NCBI GenBank assembly: GCA_900491605.1
Contig: UESW01003904.1
Coordinates: forward strand, 421,312-485,311
From: Calamus simplicifolius
Lineage: Eukaryota > Streptophyta > Magnoliopsida > Arecales > Arecaceae
Direction of reading: 5' to 3'
Length of the DNA stretch: 64,000 nucleotides
Shown here: positions 21,901-32,070 of the stretch, piece after piece
Layout of the letters: each line of letters starts with the position of its first letter
Position numbering within the stretch: position 1 is the first letter of the stretch
The notes under the pieces: model-generated
Database searches by the model: none
What the model saw: the letters and a program-made list of their open reading frames with translations, nothing else
What the model was told of the DNA's origin: nothing
Made by a program: the position numbers and the translations under genes

Positions 21901-22761
21901 TTGCGCATTTTGATTTAGAGTTGCAATAAATGGATGTGAAAACTGCATTTCTCAATGGAGATATAGAGGAAGAGGTTTATATGAAACAACCTGAAGGTTT
22001 TTCCTCTAGTGATAATGAGCAATTAGTATGCAAGCTTAAGAGATCTATATATGGATTGAAACAAGCCTCTCGACAATGTACTTAAAATTTCATGATGTGA
22101 TTTCTTCATTTGAATTTGTAGAGAACATTATGGATCAATGTATATACCAGAAGATCAGTGGGAGCAAAATTTATTTTTTGATCCTATATGTAGATGATAT
22201 TTTACTTGCAACCAATGATAAAGGCGTGTTACATGAGGTGAAACAATTTCTCTTTGAGAATTTTGACATGAAAGATATGGGTGATGCCTCTTATGTCATT
22301 GGTATTAAAATTCAGAGAGACAGACATCGAGGTGTTTTAGGTCTATCTCAAGAAACCTATATCAACAAAATTTAGAGAGATTTCGGATGAAAAATTGTTC
22401 ACCGAGTATAGCTCCCATAGTCAAGGGTGACAGATTCAATTTGAATCAGTGTCCAAGGAATGACTTTGAAAGGGAGGAAATGAAAAACACTCCATATGCT
22501 TCTGCTGATGGTAGCTTGATGTATGCTCAGGTCTGTACAAGGCCTGACATAGCATTTGCAGTTGGGATGTTGGGGAGATATCAGAGTAATCCAGGTTTAA
22601 ACCACTGGAAAGCTGCTAAGAAGGTGTTGAGGTATCTTCAGAGTACCAAAGACTACATGCTTATGTTCAGACGGACTAAAAATTTGGAAGTAATTGGCTA
22701 CTCTAATGCCGACTTTGCTGGCTGTGTTGATTCTCGGAAGTCAACATCTGGATACATATTT
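21900..22761 (+). pseudogene. Copia-1 reverse transcriptase and RNase H, first part
   Basis: Copia RT motifs are visible: MDVKTAFLNGDIEEEVYMKQ (about 21932-21990), KRSIYGLKQASRQ (about 22037) and the active-site block YVDDILLATND (about 22185). RNase H starts at GYSNADFAGCVDSRKSTSGY (about 22700-22757) and is cut at IF by the solo LTR. There are frameshifts near 21780, 22070 and 22375. Confidence 0.85.
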
Positions 22762-24813
22762 TGTTGGGAATTGTATCCTAAAGTCAATCATTTGATGATT
22801 GTGCTAATGTAAATTATATATAAATTGATATATTAATAAAAGTTATTTGGCAGTTTATTCATTACAAGAACATATTCTTAATACTCCTGATTGTAATGAA
22901 GCCCTTAGGATCTTCCTTCACGATAAAGGAGGATTTATCTTTGAAGGTCCTCAAAAAGGTTCGTGACCATATGATATACTATGACAAGGCCATAGTACTA
23001 TCAATTATAGGACGTTGTATATCATATTTATTGGTTGTCCTCTTAACCAAGGAGTGTAGAGACACTAGTATGACATACAGGTGAAAGTGTAGGTGTACAT
23101 TTCACCGAACGTGACTCATTTCCGGATACTCTACTGTCAAGAGTTAATTCGAGAAGATATAGGTATAAGTATCCTTCAGACCTGAAGATCACAACCAGTG
23201 ACTTACAGCAACTCATTGTACTTAGGTGCCGGACCATCTGGATTTCTAATCCAGCTACGAAAGGTTACTGGATGCAGTCAAGTACTTGTGGTAGTCAGTT
23301 GTGGATCAAGATGGAATTTGACCTATCCCGTTAAAAGGAGAAATGCTTGTGTTTTAATTTAGCAAGACCTTGGCCAAGACACTTCATGTGAAAGTCACAT
23401 GATCACTAAAATTAAAATCACTTTATGGATTTGCTATTTAGAGTTGACAGGCTCTTAAGCCATCCTTAGCATTTGTGGTCAAGAGGATGAATTATACAGT
23501 AACTGTTTCTTAGGGTTCTTGGAGTTTGCTCGGCAACTCTTCGACCTATCCGGACGTCGGGTTCCATTGCTAGATGGGCACATCGATTAGTATAGAAAGT
23601 TGTTTCTATGCTACCGGCTTAGGTTCGAACCTAGAGAGTCACACATAGAAGTTTCCTAGGATGATCTATTTGCTGATCAATGATTGAGAATCATATATGA
23701 TTTAATTAATCAATTTTATTGATTGAATTATCTCAATTGGGTTAAGTACAATTGAATAAGATTCAATTTGGTTTAAGTCTATTAGAAGGACTAGTCAATT
23801 TTAAATATTGATTTAAAATTAGACTTGATTTGGATTTAAATAGATTCAGGACTAGCCAAATTTGATTTGGGCTAGGACCATGATCTATGTGGGTTCAGTC
23901 CAATAAATTCAGATTAGCTTAAACCAAAAACTAAACCCAAACCTCTCGCATAAGTCTGAGAGATTAAATTCACATATAGAATTTAACGTCTTGCATCAAT
24001 CTTCTTCAAACAATTCTGTCAAATTTTAAAGTGTTAGAATTTATATGGAATAAATGCGTCTCTTTGTATTAACCAAGCGCTACGGTTCGATGACTCTTTG
24101 GTTTTTACCGAACGTCGGAATTAACCAAGCGCTACGGTTCGACGACTCTTTGGTTTTTTACCGAACGTCGGAATTAACCAAGCGCTACGGTTCGGCGTCT
24201 CTTTGGTTTTCGCCAAGCGGCGGAATTCTATATGTTAGAATTTAATGGGCTGGCTAAAAAGAGACTATAAATAGAGGACATCTCTCACCAGATTACACAG
24301 AAGAGAAAAAGAACACACGATATGTCGTGAATTAATTTTCTAAAGAATTAGAATAGAAATCCTGGTGATTTTGGTGCTAACGGAAGTGTGGAGGATCCTA
24401 GAAGAAGAATTCAAGTGGGAGGATTCAAGATCAGCAAAGTTATTTTCCGCGAGCTAGCACTCCCGGGAATCCGATCATTCGGGGCTTCGCGTGGACGATA
24501 CTAGAGGCCGGACGATTGAACAACTGCAGAGCATAAAAGGATTTACCAATTGCCTTTAAGGTAAGTGATATGATCCCTAAATCTTAAGGCATGCTTCAAG
24601 ATAAGAAGTATGACTTCTTGCCTTGATGATCAAGACATGATCTTGATAGTTTTATTTATATACATATTTTGGATCAATCGATCCTATATACAAGACAAAG
24701 ATATGATCTTGATGCATGTTAGATAGATTAGTATGTAATCTTTAAATTTCTGCATTGATAATTGTTATCAATTTTTTAAAACATGCATGCCTCGGAGATT
24801 GTTTCTCCCTTCA
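22762..24813. mobile_element. Solo LTR (2052 bp) of another LTR element inside copia-1 RNase H
   Basis: It starts TGTTGGGAATTGTATCC, ends CTCCCTTCA, and is flanked by TATTT on both sides (22757-22761, 24814-24818). Closing the gap restores the RNase H reading SGYIF to MFADGAVS. No internal region or second LTR is present, so it is the product of LTR-LTR recombination. A TATA-like ACTATAAATAGAGG near 24264 followed by CACAGAAGAGAAAAAG is the likely LTR promoter and leader. Orientation is plus if that TATA is real. Confidence 0.9.
24060..24222. repeat. ~53-bp triplicate inside the solo LTR
   Basis: Three copies of TTAACCAAGCGCTACGGTTC followed by GACTCTTTGGTTTTTACCG and AACGTCGGAA. They lie about 50-200 bp before the TATA-like box, a typical enhancer-repeat position. 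Confidence 0.9.
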
Positions 24814-24818
24814 TATTT

Positions 24819-25225
24819 ATGTTTGCTGATGGAGCTGTATCTTGAAGGAGCACCAAGCAGACTTTGACTGCTACTTCCAACATGGAAGTCGAGTTCGTAT
24901 CATGTTTTGAGGCTACTTCGCATGGTGTATGGTTGAAGAGTTTCATTTCTGGGCTTAGAATTATGGATTTTATATCTAAGCCATTGAAGATTTATTGTGA
25001 CAATTCAACTGCAGTATTTATGGCTAAAAACAATAAGAGTGATAGTCAAAGCAAGCACATCAACATCAAATATTTAGCCATAAGAGAACGTGTTAAAGAA
25101 AAGACAGTGGTTATTGGGCACGTGAGCACTGAGCTGATGATAGCTGATCCCTTGACTAAAGGCATGCCACTACAGAAGTTTATGGATCATGTAGACCGTA
25201 TGTGTCTTGGTCATTTTATTTAATT
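24819..25225 (+). pseudogene. Copia-1 RNase H, second part
   Basis: FADGAVS, a stop (TGA), then RSTKQTLTATSNMEVEFVSC, LKIYCDNSTAVFMAKNN (the DN is an active-site residue pair) and SKHINIKYLAIRERV. The C-terminal HVSTELMIADPLTKGMPL block is typical of the copia pol end. It stops at 25223-25225. Confidence 0.87.
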
Positions 25226-25505
25226 CATTGTATAGATGAATTTTATAATCAATGAAACTCTTTTATGGTTGTGATGTTTTTCACATTCAGTTATTTAGTG
25301 TACACATTTATTTGTGATAAGCATCATTAAGTTGGCCTAGAATAAATATGGGGTTTATTCATTAAGTTATATGGGTTTATGTTTGGGAAATATAATACAT
25401 TGTAATACATGGTAAATAATACTCGATTTTAAGAGGACTTATTACCATGATTTATGTATTCTGTTTCTTACTATAGTAATAGAATATACGGACCAAGTGG
25501 GAGAA

Positions 25506-26278
25506 TGTTAGTTTTTCTCCATTAAGCGTATCAGTTAGATATGATTAAGGTGGATTAAGGTGGTCTTATATTCCGATATCGAGGGATTACGTGAATTCAA
25601 ATTTTAAATTTGAATTCACATTAAGATAAGAATCCCTCAACCATATCCGTTTAAAGCGGTGCCCTCTGTGAATAGATATAGAAGTAAAGGGAGTAAGCCC
25701 CTGTCCCTCGATTAGGTTTGAGTGAATGAGCCACTGCTTCTCATAGGATAGGAGGAGTCCCAATCTCCCTTCCCCTTCGGTAATAGAGCAAGGGAAAGAA
25801 TCAGATAGAAAGAAGATAGGTGCGGAGTTGTTGCTTGTCTTATTGAGATGAGGATATTGGCTTGCTTTTTTTAGGAGTAAGCCAAGCAAGTCTTTCTCTT
25901 TCATGATCAGCCGCATTGATTCCAATGCTTTCTTTGCCAGTTCTTGCTTGGAGTAGATAGTTAGGCTATCGAGAAGGAATAACTACCTATCTTGCTAGCA
26001 ATCCAGGGAGGGAGATATGCTCGTAACTAAAAGGCAGATAAGGTATAAAGGATTATAAAACGGAAAGGTCCTTGTGCCTCATTTCATCAAGAAAGTTTAC
26101 ACCATCGCTGAGAGAGACCGTAAGGTGTGGAAGAGCCTTACCCTCATCTGAAAGAAAAATCAACAGTAAAGGCTGAAGGTATTTATCGACCTTGACTTGC
26201 TTTATTTTTATGATAAATATATTGATCCTATTTTTTTGCATATATGATAAAATTAATATATTTAAATTAAGTCTATCA
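25506..26278 (+). repeat. Copia-1 3' LTR (773 bp including an insert)
   Basis: It matches LTR1 on both sides of a ~361-bp insert. It starts TGTTAGTTTTTCTCC after the purine-rich GTGGGAGAA and ends GTCTATCA. Confidence 0.85.
25691..26051. other. Insert in copia-1 3' LTR, organelle-like (possible NUMT)
   Basis: The segment is absent from LTR1. TAAAGG lies at both borders (25685-25690, 26046-26051). Its style, with GAAAGAATCAGATAGAAAG and GGAGTCCCAATCTCCCTTCC words and balanced GC, resembles plant mitochondrial intergenic DNA and not the surrounding AT-rich LTR. No gene is recognised in it. The mitochondrial origin is a guess from style. Confidence 0.4.
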
Positions 26279-26480
26279 CGACGTCCCAACGACAGCTGTT
26301 ACATGGCTGTGATCATGAAGAGACCAATCCTCTCCCATTCAATGCTAAATTGTAGAGAATCTAAACTTGTCTTGATCGATTGGAATACGTATCGCAGTTG
26401 ATATCGTCATTCAGTATTTTACATAATTTTTCATTATTTATACCTTTTGGATTGAAGACTTTCAATGGAAAAAATTGCAG

Positions 26481-26670
26481 GGCTGCGACGCATCGGTCCT
26501 TCTGGATGACACACCACCGTTCACCGGCGAGAAGAACGCAGGCCCAAATCAAAACTCTCTCTGGCTTTGAAGTCATCGACGCCATCAAAACCCAGGTGGA
26601 GAGCGTTTGCAGGGCGACCGTGTCATGCGCCGACATCCTAGCTCTCGCAGCACGCGCTGGGGTGGTCTTC
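26481..26670 (+). pseudogene. Peroxidase exon 2 (2-bp deletion)
   Basis: After acceptor TTGCAG: GCDASVLLDDTPPFTGEKNA, GPNQNSL, then a shift, then GFEVIDAIKTQVESVCRATV and SCADILALAARAGVV. The exon is 190 bp; the family's usual 192-bp second exon minus two bases explains both the length and the shift (CTCTGGC between NSL and GFEV). The result is an early stop. Position +1 of the following intron reads A (ATAAGT) where GTAAGT is expected, so the donor is also lost. Confidence 0.88.
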
Positions 26671-26767
26671 ATAAGTGTCAACAAACAAACCATATATAGC
26701 TTCAAAATTTCTCTTCCCGGCCGGAGACACGGAAGAAGGTTAGTTGTACGGCATGGCACGAGCCTAA

Positions 26768-27315
26768 TGTTGGGCCTGGTGTGGTGCTATCAAGGCCCAG
26801 GTGGGCTAACTTGTATTGGGCTGGGTTTGAGTCCAAGGGTTGAGATTAAATCAAGTCACGGGTGTACACGGGCTTGGGGATTAGTTTAATCTCATTGGTT
26901 TAGTCCATGGGAGTTTTTTGTTGAGTCTGGGCCTGGCCCACTTCGTGGATGTATTTAAACTCTAGTCTCTAGGGTTTGGATGGAATAGAGAACAGATTCT
27001 TTTCTCCCAAAAATTCCCTTCTCTCATCATAGGGCGGCAGCCCTTTCTTTCTCCTCCCCATCTTCCTCCTTTTCAAGAAGTAAACCTAACAGGATTAGAA
27101 ATCCTTAGTTCTAGTTCTTGTTGAACGGGGAATCCCATTGCTATTCATCAAGGTCTAAACCTAACAGGATTAGAATCCTTAGTTCTAGTTCTTGTTGAAC
27201 GGGGAATCCCATTGCTATTCATCAAGGTCTAAACCTAACAGGATTAGAATCCTTAGTTCTAGTTCTTGTTCAACAGGGAATCCCATTGCTATTCATCAAG
27301 GTCTAAACCCTAACA
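26768..27315 (+). repeat. Copia-2 5' LTR
   Basis: TGTTGGGCC...CCCTAACA, 548 bp. A TATA-like GTATTTAAACTC lies at about 26950. Three tandem ~77-bp units (about 27084-27315) contain AACCTAACAGGATTAGAA and GGGGAATCCCATTGCTATTC. Confidence 0.95.
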
Positions 27316-27317
27316 AG

Positions 27318-27330
27318 TGGTATCAGAGCC
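27318..27330 (+). promoter_or_regulatory. Copia-2 primer-binding site
   Basis: TGGTATCAGAGCC two bases after the LTR, complementary to the 3' end of plant initiator tRNA-Met. Confidence 0.85.
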
Positions 27331-27445
27331 TGGTTCAAGGAGTAATCTGGAGGCCTTCAAGGAGTTGAAATAATTTCAACAGAATCTCGTCAAGGTACTT
27401 CTCTATTTTATAAAATTTATTTTTGTGCTATTTTTGAAATTGGCC

Positions 27446-27949
27446 ATGGGGAGTAGCATAAAAATAGAGGTTGAGAAGTTTGATGGGAAGGGAAGTTTCT
27501 CCATGTGGAAAGTCCGGGTAGAGGACCTCCTTGTGCAGCAGGGTTTAGATTTGGCTTTGGAGGAAAGGCCAGATGGGATGACAGACAAGCAGTGGATTTC
27601 ATTGGAGAAGAAGACATGTTCAATGATCAGGGGCTGTCTGGCGGATTCAGTCCTCTATTCAGTGCTGGAGGAGAAGACCCCGAAGGGACTCTGGACGAAG
27701 TTGCACACCCTCTATATGGGGAAGAATATGTGCAACAAGTTGATGTTGAAGAAGCGCCTCTACAGCCTTCGGATGTCAGAAGGTGGAGATGTGCTGGGTC
27801 ACATCCAGATATTCGACCAGATGAGCAATGAACTTCTGAATGTGGGGTCAAGATGGAGGAAGAAGATAAAGCACTTCTGCTTTTATGTTCAATGCCCACG
27901 TCTTATGACTCATTGGTCACAACACTGCTCTATGGGAAGGAGACATTAA
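27446..27949 (+). CDS. Copia-2 gag, N-terminal frame (ends early by frameshift)
   Basis: The start is chosen at GCCATGG 27446, giving MGSSIKIEVEKFDGKGSFSMW, the usual beginning of copia gag, which forms the virus-like particle. The UBN2/retrotransposon gag core (WTKLHTLYMGKNMCNKLMLK) follows. At the GGGG run 27843-27846 the frame leaves the family pattern and the remaining codons are nonsense to 27949. The natural continuation is in the next frame from 27853. One missing base in that G run would account for it. Confidence 0.88.
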   Translation: MGSSIKIEVEKFDGKGSFSMWKVRVEDLLVQQGLDLALEERPDGMTDKQWISLEKKTCSMIRGCLADSVLYSVLEEKTPKGLWTKLHTLYMGKNMCNKLMLKKRLYSLRMSEGGDVLGHIQIFDQMSNELLNVGSRWRKKIKHFCFYVQCPRLMTHWSQHCSMGRRH

Positions 27950-30900
27950 TTTATGAAGATATTGTCTCGGTGCTTCGGACGAATGAGCAGAGGGAGAAGA
28001 TGACCAAGGAAGCTGTTCCCCAGGAGGGTCTATCAGTTGGGGAAAGGACAGGCAGAGGTAGGGGCAGGGACAGAAGTAAGTCTGGAGGACGATCAAAGTC
28101 CAGGAAAGGCAAGAGAGAGCTGAAGTGCTATAAGTGTGGAGAGGTAGGACATTTTAAGAAGAATTGTCCTAAGTGGAAAAATCAGAAGGGAGAAAAAGGA
28201 GGATCTGAGTCTGTGAGTACAGTTGCAGATCAGGAGGTGGAGGATGATCTCTTGGTTGTATCAGATGATCACAGGCACAGCACAGAGATGTGGACCTTGG
28301 ATTCAGCCTGTTCTCATCATTACACTCCCAACCGGTCGTGGTTCAGTACTTACACAGAGGTTGAGGAGGGGAATGTGACTCTTGGAGATAATCACCCTTG
28401 CAAGGTGGCAGGTATTGGCACAGTGAGGGTGAGGATGTTTGATGGTATGGTGCGCACTCTTACCAGTGTGAAGCATGTTCCAGAACTCAAGAAGAATCTG
28501 GTATCACTGGGGTACTTGGAGCGGACTGGATACAGCTTCAGCAGTCGTGCCAGGAGTGGAGTTCTGAACATCTCCAATGGAGCCATGGTGGTGATGAGAG
28601 GGAGGAGGCTGGAAAATAATCTATACAAGATGGAGGGCTCTGTGATGACTGTGAAATCTGAGGTGGCAGCTGTGGAGCAAGATCCCCGGGATGTGTACAG
28701 GATGTGGCATTACCGCCTGGGCCACATGGGAGACAAGGGGATGAAAGAACTGAGCAAGAGAGGTCTGCTTCCAGACTTGAGTAGCGGAGATATGGAGATC
28801 TGTGAGCCTTGTCAGATGGGAAAGCAGAGGAGAGTACAGTTCTCAGTCAGCACAGCTAGGAGTGCTGAACCCCTGGAGTTAGTACACACAGATGTCTGGG
28901 GACCAGCCCCAGTTTCTGCAAGGAATGGGGCCAGATACTTTATGACCCTGATAGATGATTTCTCAAGGAAGCTGTGGATCTACTTTATGAAGGAGAAATC
29001 AGAGGTCTTCACCAAGTTCAAAATCTGGAAGGCTGAGGTGGAGAAGGAGCAGGGTAAAAGTGTGAAGTGTCTGAGGTCTGATAATGGCGGGGAATACACC
29101 AGCAGGGAGTTCCAGATTTTTTGTGAGGAGTGGGGCATCAGAAGGCACTTCTCGGTGATGGGAACTCCTCAACAGAATGGGGTGGCTGAGAGGATGAACA
29201 GAACACTATTGGAAAAGGCAAGATGCTTAAGGCTGCAGGCAGGGCTTCCAAAGATGTTCTGGGTTGACGCAGTAGATGCAGCTAGCTACTTGGTCAATCG
29301 GTCACCGCACACCAGGTTAGATGGAGACATTCCAGAGGAGATATGGTCTGGAAGGAAGACAAGCCTAAACCATCTAAGGGTGTTTGGATGCACAGCATAT
29401 GTGCATGTTGGAGCTGGGGAGCGGAGTAAGTTGGATGCCAGGTCTAAGAAGATGGTGTTCCTAGGCTACCCGCGAGGAGTCAAGGGGTATCGGCTATGGG
29501 ACCCCTTGGAGAAGAAGGTTGTCATCAGCAGAGATGTAACCTTTGATGAGAGCTCAATCCTCCAGAACAGAAGTGGCATGGATGCACAGCAGGGACTACA
29601 GGAGGTAGAACACGGTAACACTAGTCAGACAACCTCCTATACAGTTGTGCCATTTGCTAGTGGACCAGGAGGATTTGAGATTCAGGTGGAGAGGACTGAC
29701 AGAGGGGGTAGAAGCCAGGGAGTTCAGCAGGATGCAGCTGGACAGGGGACTGATACTGGGATCGCACAGCAAAGGCCCAGGAGGAACGTGCGACCACCAG
29801 TTCGATACGGCTTTGAGGATTCGTTGTCATATGCCCTGGTGACAGCGAATGGAGACCCTTTCACCTATGAGGAGGCTATGGAAAGTCAGGATAGAGATAG
29901 GTGGATCCATGCTATGGCAGAGGAAATGCAGTCTCTTCACAGCAATAATACGTGGCAGGTGGTCCAGCTGCCACAAGGAAAGAAACCCATTGGTTGTAAA
30001 TGGGTTTATCAGCGCAAGGAAGGAGCTTCAGAACAAGAGGGTATCAGGTATAAGGCAAGACTAGTGGCCAAAGGATACTCTCAGAAAGAAGGCATCGATT
30101 ATGGTGAGATATTTTCTCCAGTTGTCAGGCACACTTCCATCAGACTATTATTGAGTATTGTAGCAGCTCAGGACTTGGAGCTGGAGCAGATGGATGTGAA
30201 GACAGCATTCCTCCATGGTCATTTGGAGGAGAGCATCTACATGGAGCAGCCACCAGGGTTTAGAGAACCAAGATCAGATGGGAAAGTCTGTTTGCTGAAG
30301 AAATCTCTGTATGGGCTGAAGCAGTCGCCGAGGCAGTGGTACAAGAGATTTGACACTTATGTTAGGAGCATTGGACTTTCCAGGTGTGAGTATGATTCTT
30401 GTGTGTATGTTAAATCTCTGGATGATGGGTCTAGGATGTACTTACTCTTGTATGTAGATGACATGCTGATAGCATGCAAGAGTGAGAAGGCTGTACAGGA
30501 ACTGAAGATAGCTTTGTCTCGGGAGTTTGAGATGAAGGATCTGGGGCCAGCCAGGAAGATCCTAGGGATGGAAATCATCAGAGATAGATCCAAAGGTGTG
30601 CTGCATCTGAGTCAGGGTGGCTACATTAAAAAGATTCTGGAGCGATATGGGATGAAGGATGCCAAACCGACAGCACTACCTTTGGCAGCACATTTTTCCT
30701 TATCGAAGACCATGTCACCACAGACTGAGGTGGAGGCTCAGGAGATGGAGAAGGTACCATATGCTTCTGGTGTTGGGAGCCTTATGTATGCCATGGTATG
30801 TTGTAGGCCAGACATAGCCCATGCAGTGAGCCAGGTGAGCAGGTTCATGGCGCAGCCTGGTAGGGAGCACTGGCGAGCACTGAAGGGAATCTTCAGGTAC

Positions 30901-31470
30901 TTGGTAGGTACAGTTGGGGTTGGTATTTGCTATGGACAGCAAGAAGATGCTGAGAGATCCAACTTATCCAAGGAGGCTCGTGGGCAGTTATATGGGTATG
31001 TGGATGCAGACTTTGGTGGAGATGTGGACACTAGGAGATCCACAACAGGCTTTGTGTTCAGCCTGTTTGGTGGTCCAGTATCGTGGAGATCATGTCTGCA
31101 GCCCATCACAGCCTTATCTACCACGGAGGCAGAATACATAGGTATCACAGAGGCAGCAAAGGAAGCTCTTTGGCTGAAGGGCTTGATGCTGGAGATGGGA
31201 CTTGATCAGAAGGTTGTCCAGGTGCATAGTGACAGCCAGAGTGCTCTGATGCTTGCGCAGAATGCAGTCTATCATGCCAGGACGAAGCACATTGACCTCA
31301 GATACCACAGGATCAGAGAGCTGGTGGAAGATGGTGAGGTGGAGCTGGTGAAGGTATACACCAAAGAAAATCCAGCAGATGCACTGACTAAGGTTCTTCC
31401 ACGGGACAGTTTTCAAAAGTGTATTTCGTTGTTAAAGCTGATGGACACAGTGGACGTGCTGAGGCCTTGA
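27853..31470 (+). CDS. Copia-2 gag C-terminus and pol polyprotein (1205 codons)
   Basis: One open frame, with residues counted from 27853. Zinc knuckle CYKCGEVGHFKKNC from residue 92. Protease DSACSHH at 150. Integrase zinc block HYRLGH from 286 with CEPCQMG after it. Catalytic triad D347 (HTDVWGP), D410 (SDNGGEY) and E446 (NGVAERMNRT), the last two 36 apart as expected. RT with MDVKTAFLHG and YVDD at 867. RNase H from DADFGGDVDTRRSTTGF at 1051 to the ADALTK block. All catalytic residues are present. The order protease-integrase-RT-RNase H is diagnostic of Ty1-copia. Gag and pol are fused with no stop, as in many plant copia elements. The true N-terminus is in the 27446 frame. Confidence 0.95.
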   Translation: MEEEDKALLLLCSMPTSYDSLVTTLLYGKETLIYEDIVSVLRTNEQREKMTKEAVPQEGLSVGERTGRGRGRDRSKSGGRSKSRKGKRELKCYKCGEVGHFKKNCPKWKNQKGEKGGSESVSTVADQEVEDDLLVVSDDHRHSTEMWTLDSACSHHYTPNRSWFSTYTEVEEGNVTLGDNHPCKVAGIGTVRVRMFDGMVRTLTSVKHVPELKKNLVSLGYLERTGYSFSSRARSGVLNISNGAMVVMRGRRLENNLYKMEGSVMTVKSEVAAVEQDPRDVYRMWHYRLGHMGDKGMKELSKRGLLPDLSSGDMEICEPCQMGKQRRVQFSVSTARSAEPLELVHTDVWGPAPVSARNGARYFMTLIDDFSRKLWIYFMKEKSEVFTKFKIWKAEVEKEQGKSVKCLRSDNGGEYTSREFQIFCEEWGIRRHFSVMGTPQQNGVAERMNRTLLEKARCLRLQAGLPKMFWVDAVDAASYLVNRSPHTRLDGDIPEEIWSGRKTSLNHLRVFGCTAYVHVGAGERSKLDARSKKMVFLGYPRGVKGYRLWDPLEKKVVISRDVTFDESSILQNRSGMDAQQGLQEVEHGNTSQTTSYTVVPFASGPGGFEIQVERTDRGGRSQGVQQDAAGQGTDTGIAQQRPRRNVRPPVRYGFEDSLSYALVTANGDPFTYEEAMESQDRDRWIHAMAEEMQSLHSNNTWQVVQLPQGKKPIGCKWVYQRKEGASEQEGIRYKARLVAKGYSQKEGIDYGEIFSPVVRHTSIRLLLSIVAAQDLELEQMDVKTAFLHGHLEESIYMEQPPGFREPRSDGKVCLLKKSLYGLKQSPRQWYKRFDTYVRSIGLSRCEYDSCVYVKSLDDGSRMYLLLYVDDMLIACKSEKAVQELKIALSREFEMKDLGPARKILGMEIIRDRSKGVLHLSQGGYIKKILERYGMKDAKPTALPLAAHFSLSKTMSPQTEVEAQEMEKVPYASGVGSLMYAMVCCRPDIAHAVSQVSRFMAQPGREHWRALKGIFRYLVGTVGVGICYGQQEDAERSNLSKEARGQLYGYVDADFGGDVDTRRSTTGFVFSLFGGPVSWRSCLQPITALSTTEAEYIGITEAAKEALWLKGLMLEMGLDQKVVQVHSDSQSALMLAQNAVYHARTKHIDLRYHRIRELVEDGEVELVKVYTKENPADALTKVLPRDSFQKCISLLKLMDTVDVLRP

Positions 31471-31488
31471 AAGCACCAAGGTGGAGAT

Positions 31489-32036
31489 TGTTGGGCCTGG
31501 TGTGGTGCTATCAAGGCCCAGGTGGGCTAACTTGTATTGGGCTGGGTTTGAGTCCAAGGGTTGAGATTAAATCAAGTCACGGGTGTACACGGGCTTGGGG
31601 ATTAGTTTAATCTCATTGGTTTAGTCCATGGGAGTTTTTTGTTGAGTCTGGGCCTGGCCCACTTCGTGGATGTATTTAAACTCTAGTCTCTAGGGTTTGG
31701 ATGGAATAGAGAACAGATTCTTTTCTCCCAAAAATTCCCTTCTCTCATCATAGGGCGGCAGCCCTTTCTTTCTCCTCCCCATCTTCCTCCTTTTCAAGAA
31801 GTAAACCTAACAGGATTAGAAATCCTTAGTTCTAGTTCTTGTTGAACGGGGAATCCCATTGCTATTCATCAAGGTCTAAACCTAACAGGATTAGAATCCT
31901 TAGTTCTAGTTCTTGTTGAACGGGGAATCCCATTGCTATTCATCAAGGTCTAAACCTAACAGGATTAGAATCCTTAGTTCTAGTTCTTGTTCAACGGGGA
32001 ATCCCATTGCTATTCATCAAGGTCTAAACCCTAACA
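31489..32036 (+). repeat. Copia-2 3' LTR
   Basis: 548 bp, matching the 5' LTR except one base. Confidence 0.95.
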
Positions 32037-32070
32037 CCTAACGTATATGAATGAATGAAACACGTTGCAG

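Larger units (their letters stand above)
17084..26278 (+). mobile_element. Copia-1: degenerate Ty1-copia element in intron 1
   Basis: LTR1 (17084-17493) and LTR2 (25506-26278) both start TGTTAGTTTTTC and end AAGTCTATCA. The flanks TGACG (17079-17083) and CGACG (26279-26283) fit a target duplication with one change. The primer-binding site TTTGGTATCAGAG follows LTR1. Pol order is protease, integrase, RT, RNase H, as in copia. The coding part is broken by stops, a gag deletion, a solo LTR in RNase H and an insert in LTR2. The LTRs differ at many positions, so it is one of the older insertions here. Confidence 0.88.
14041..26480 (+). other. Peroxidase intron 1, 12.4 kb, swollen by insertions
   Basis: Donor GTGAGT at 14041 and acceptor TTGCAG ending at 26480. 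The intron contains a LINE 3' end, copia-1 with its nested solo LTR and insert, and about 2 kb of AT-rich residue (14041-14870, 15920-17083, 26284-26480). In the stretch 15920-17083 I see no gene and no complete element. The bounds come from the exon translations on either side. Confidence 0.85.
26768..32036 (+). mobile_element. Copia-2: nearly intact, very young Ty1-copia element (5269 bp)
   Basis: The two 548-bp LTRs (26768-27315, 31489-32036) differ at one base that I can find: AACAGGG against AACGGGG in the third internal repeat. They are bounded by a perfect 5-bp duplication CCTAA (26763-26767, 32037-32041). The primer-binding site TGGTATCAGAGCC is at 27318 and the purine-rich CAAGGTGGAGAT precedes the 3' LTR. 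One long pol frame plus a gag frame are separated by a single apparent frameshift. It sits in the sense orientation in the small second intron of the peroxidase. Confidence 0.95.
26671..32070 (+). other. Peroxidase intron 2, occupied by copia-2
   Basis: Without copia-2 and one target copy the intron is about 126 bp. The acceptor is CACGTTGCAG (32061-32070). The donor is mutated (ATAAGT). Confidence 0.75.

Noticed and set aside
24040..24240. Triplicate in the solo LTR as a regulatory RNA or coding repeat
   Set aside because: There is no sign beyond the tandem triplication. Its position before a TATA-like box is better explained as an LTR enhancer repeat.
25587..25925. 112-codon minus-strand frame over the copia-1 3' LTR
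   Set aside because: It crosses the LTR/insert junction and has no family resemblance.
26700..26735. LPGRRHGRR-like stretch after peroxidase exon 2 as a further exon resembling the GRRD motif
   Set aside because: The GRDA motif is found in exon 3 behind a proper acceptor, and the stretch lies in the ~126-bp intron remnant.
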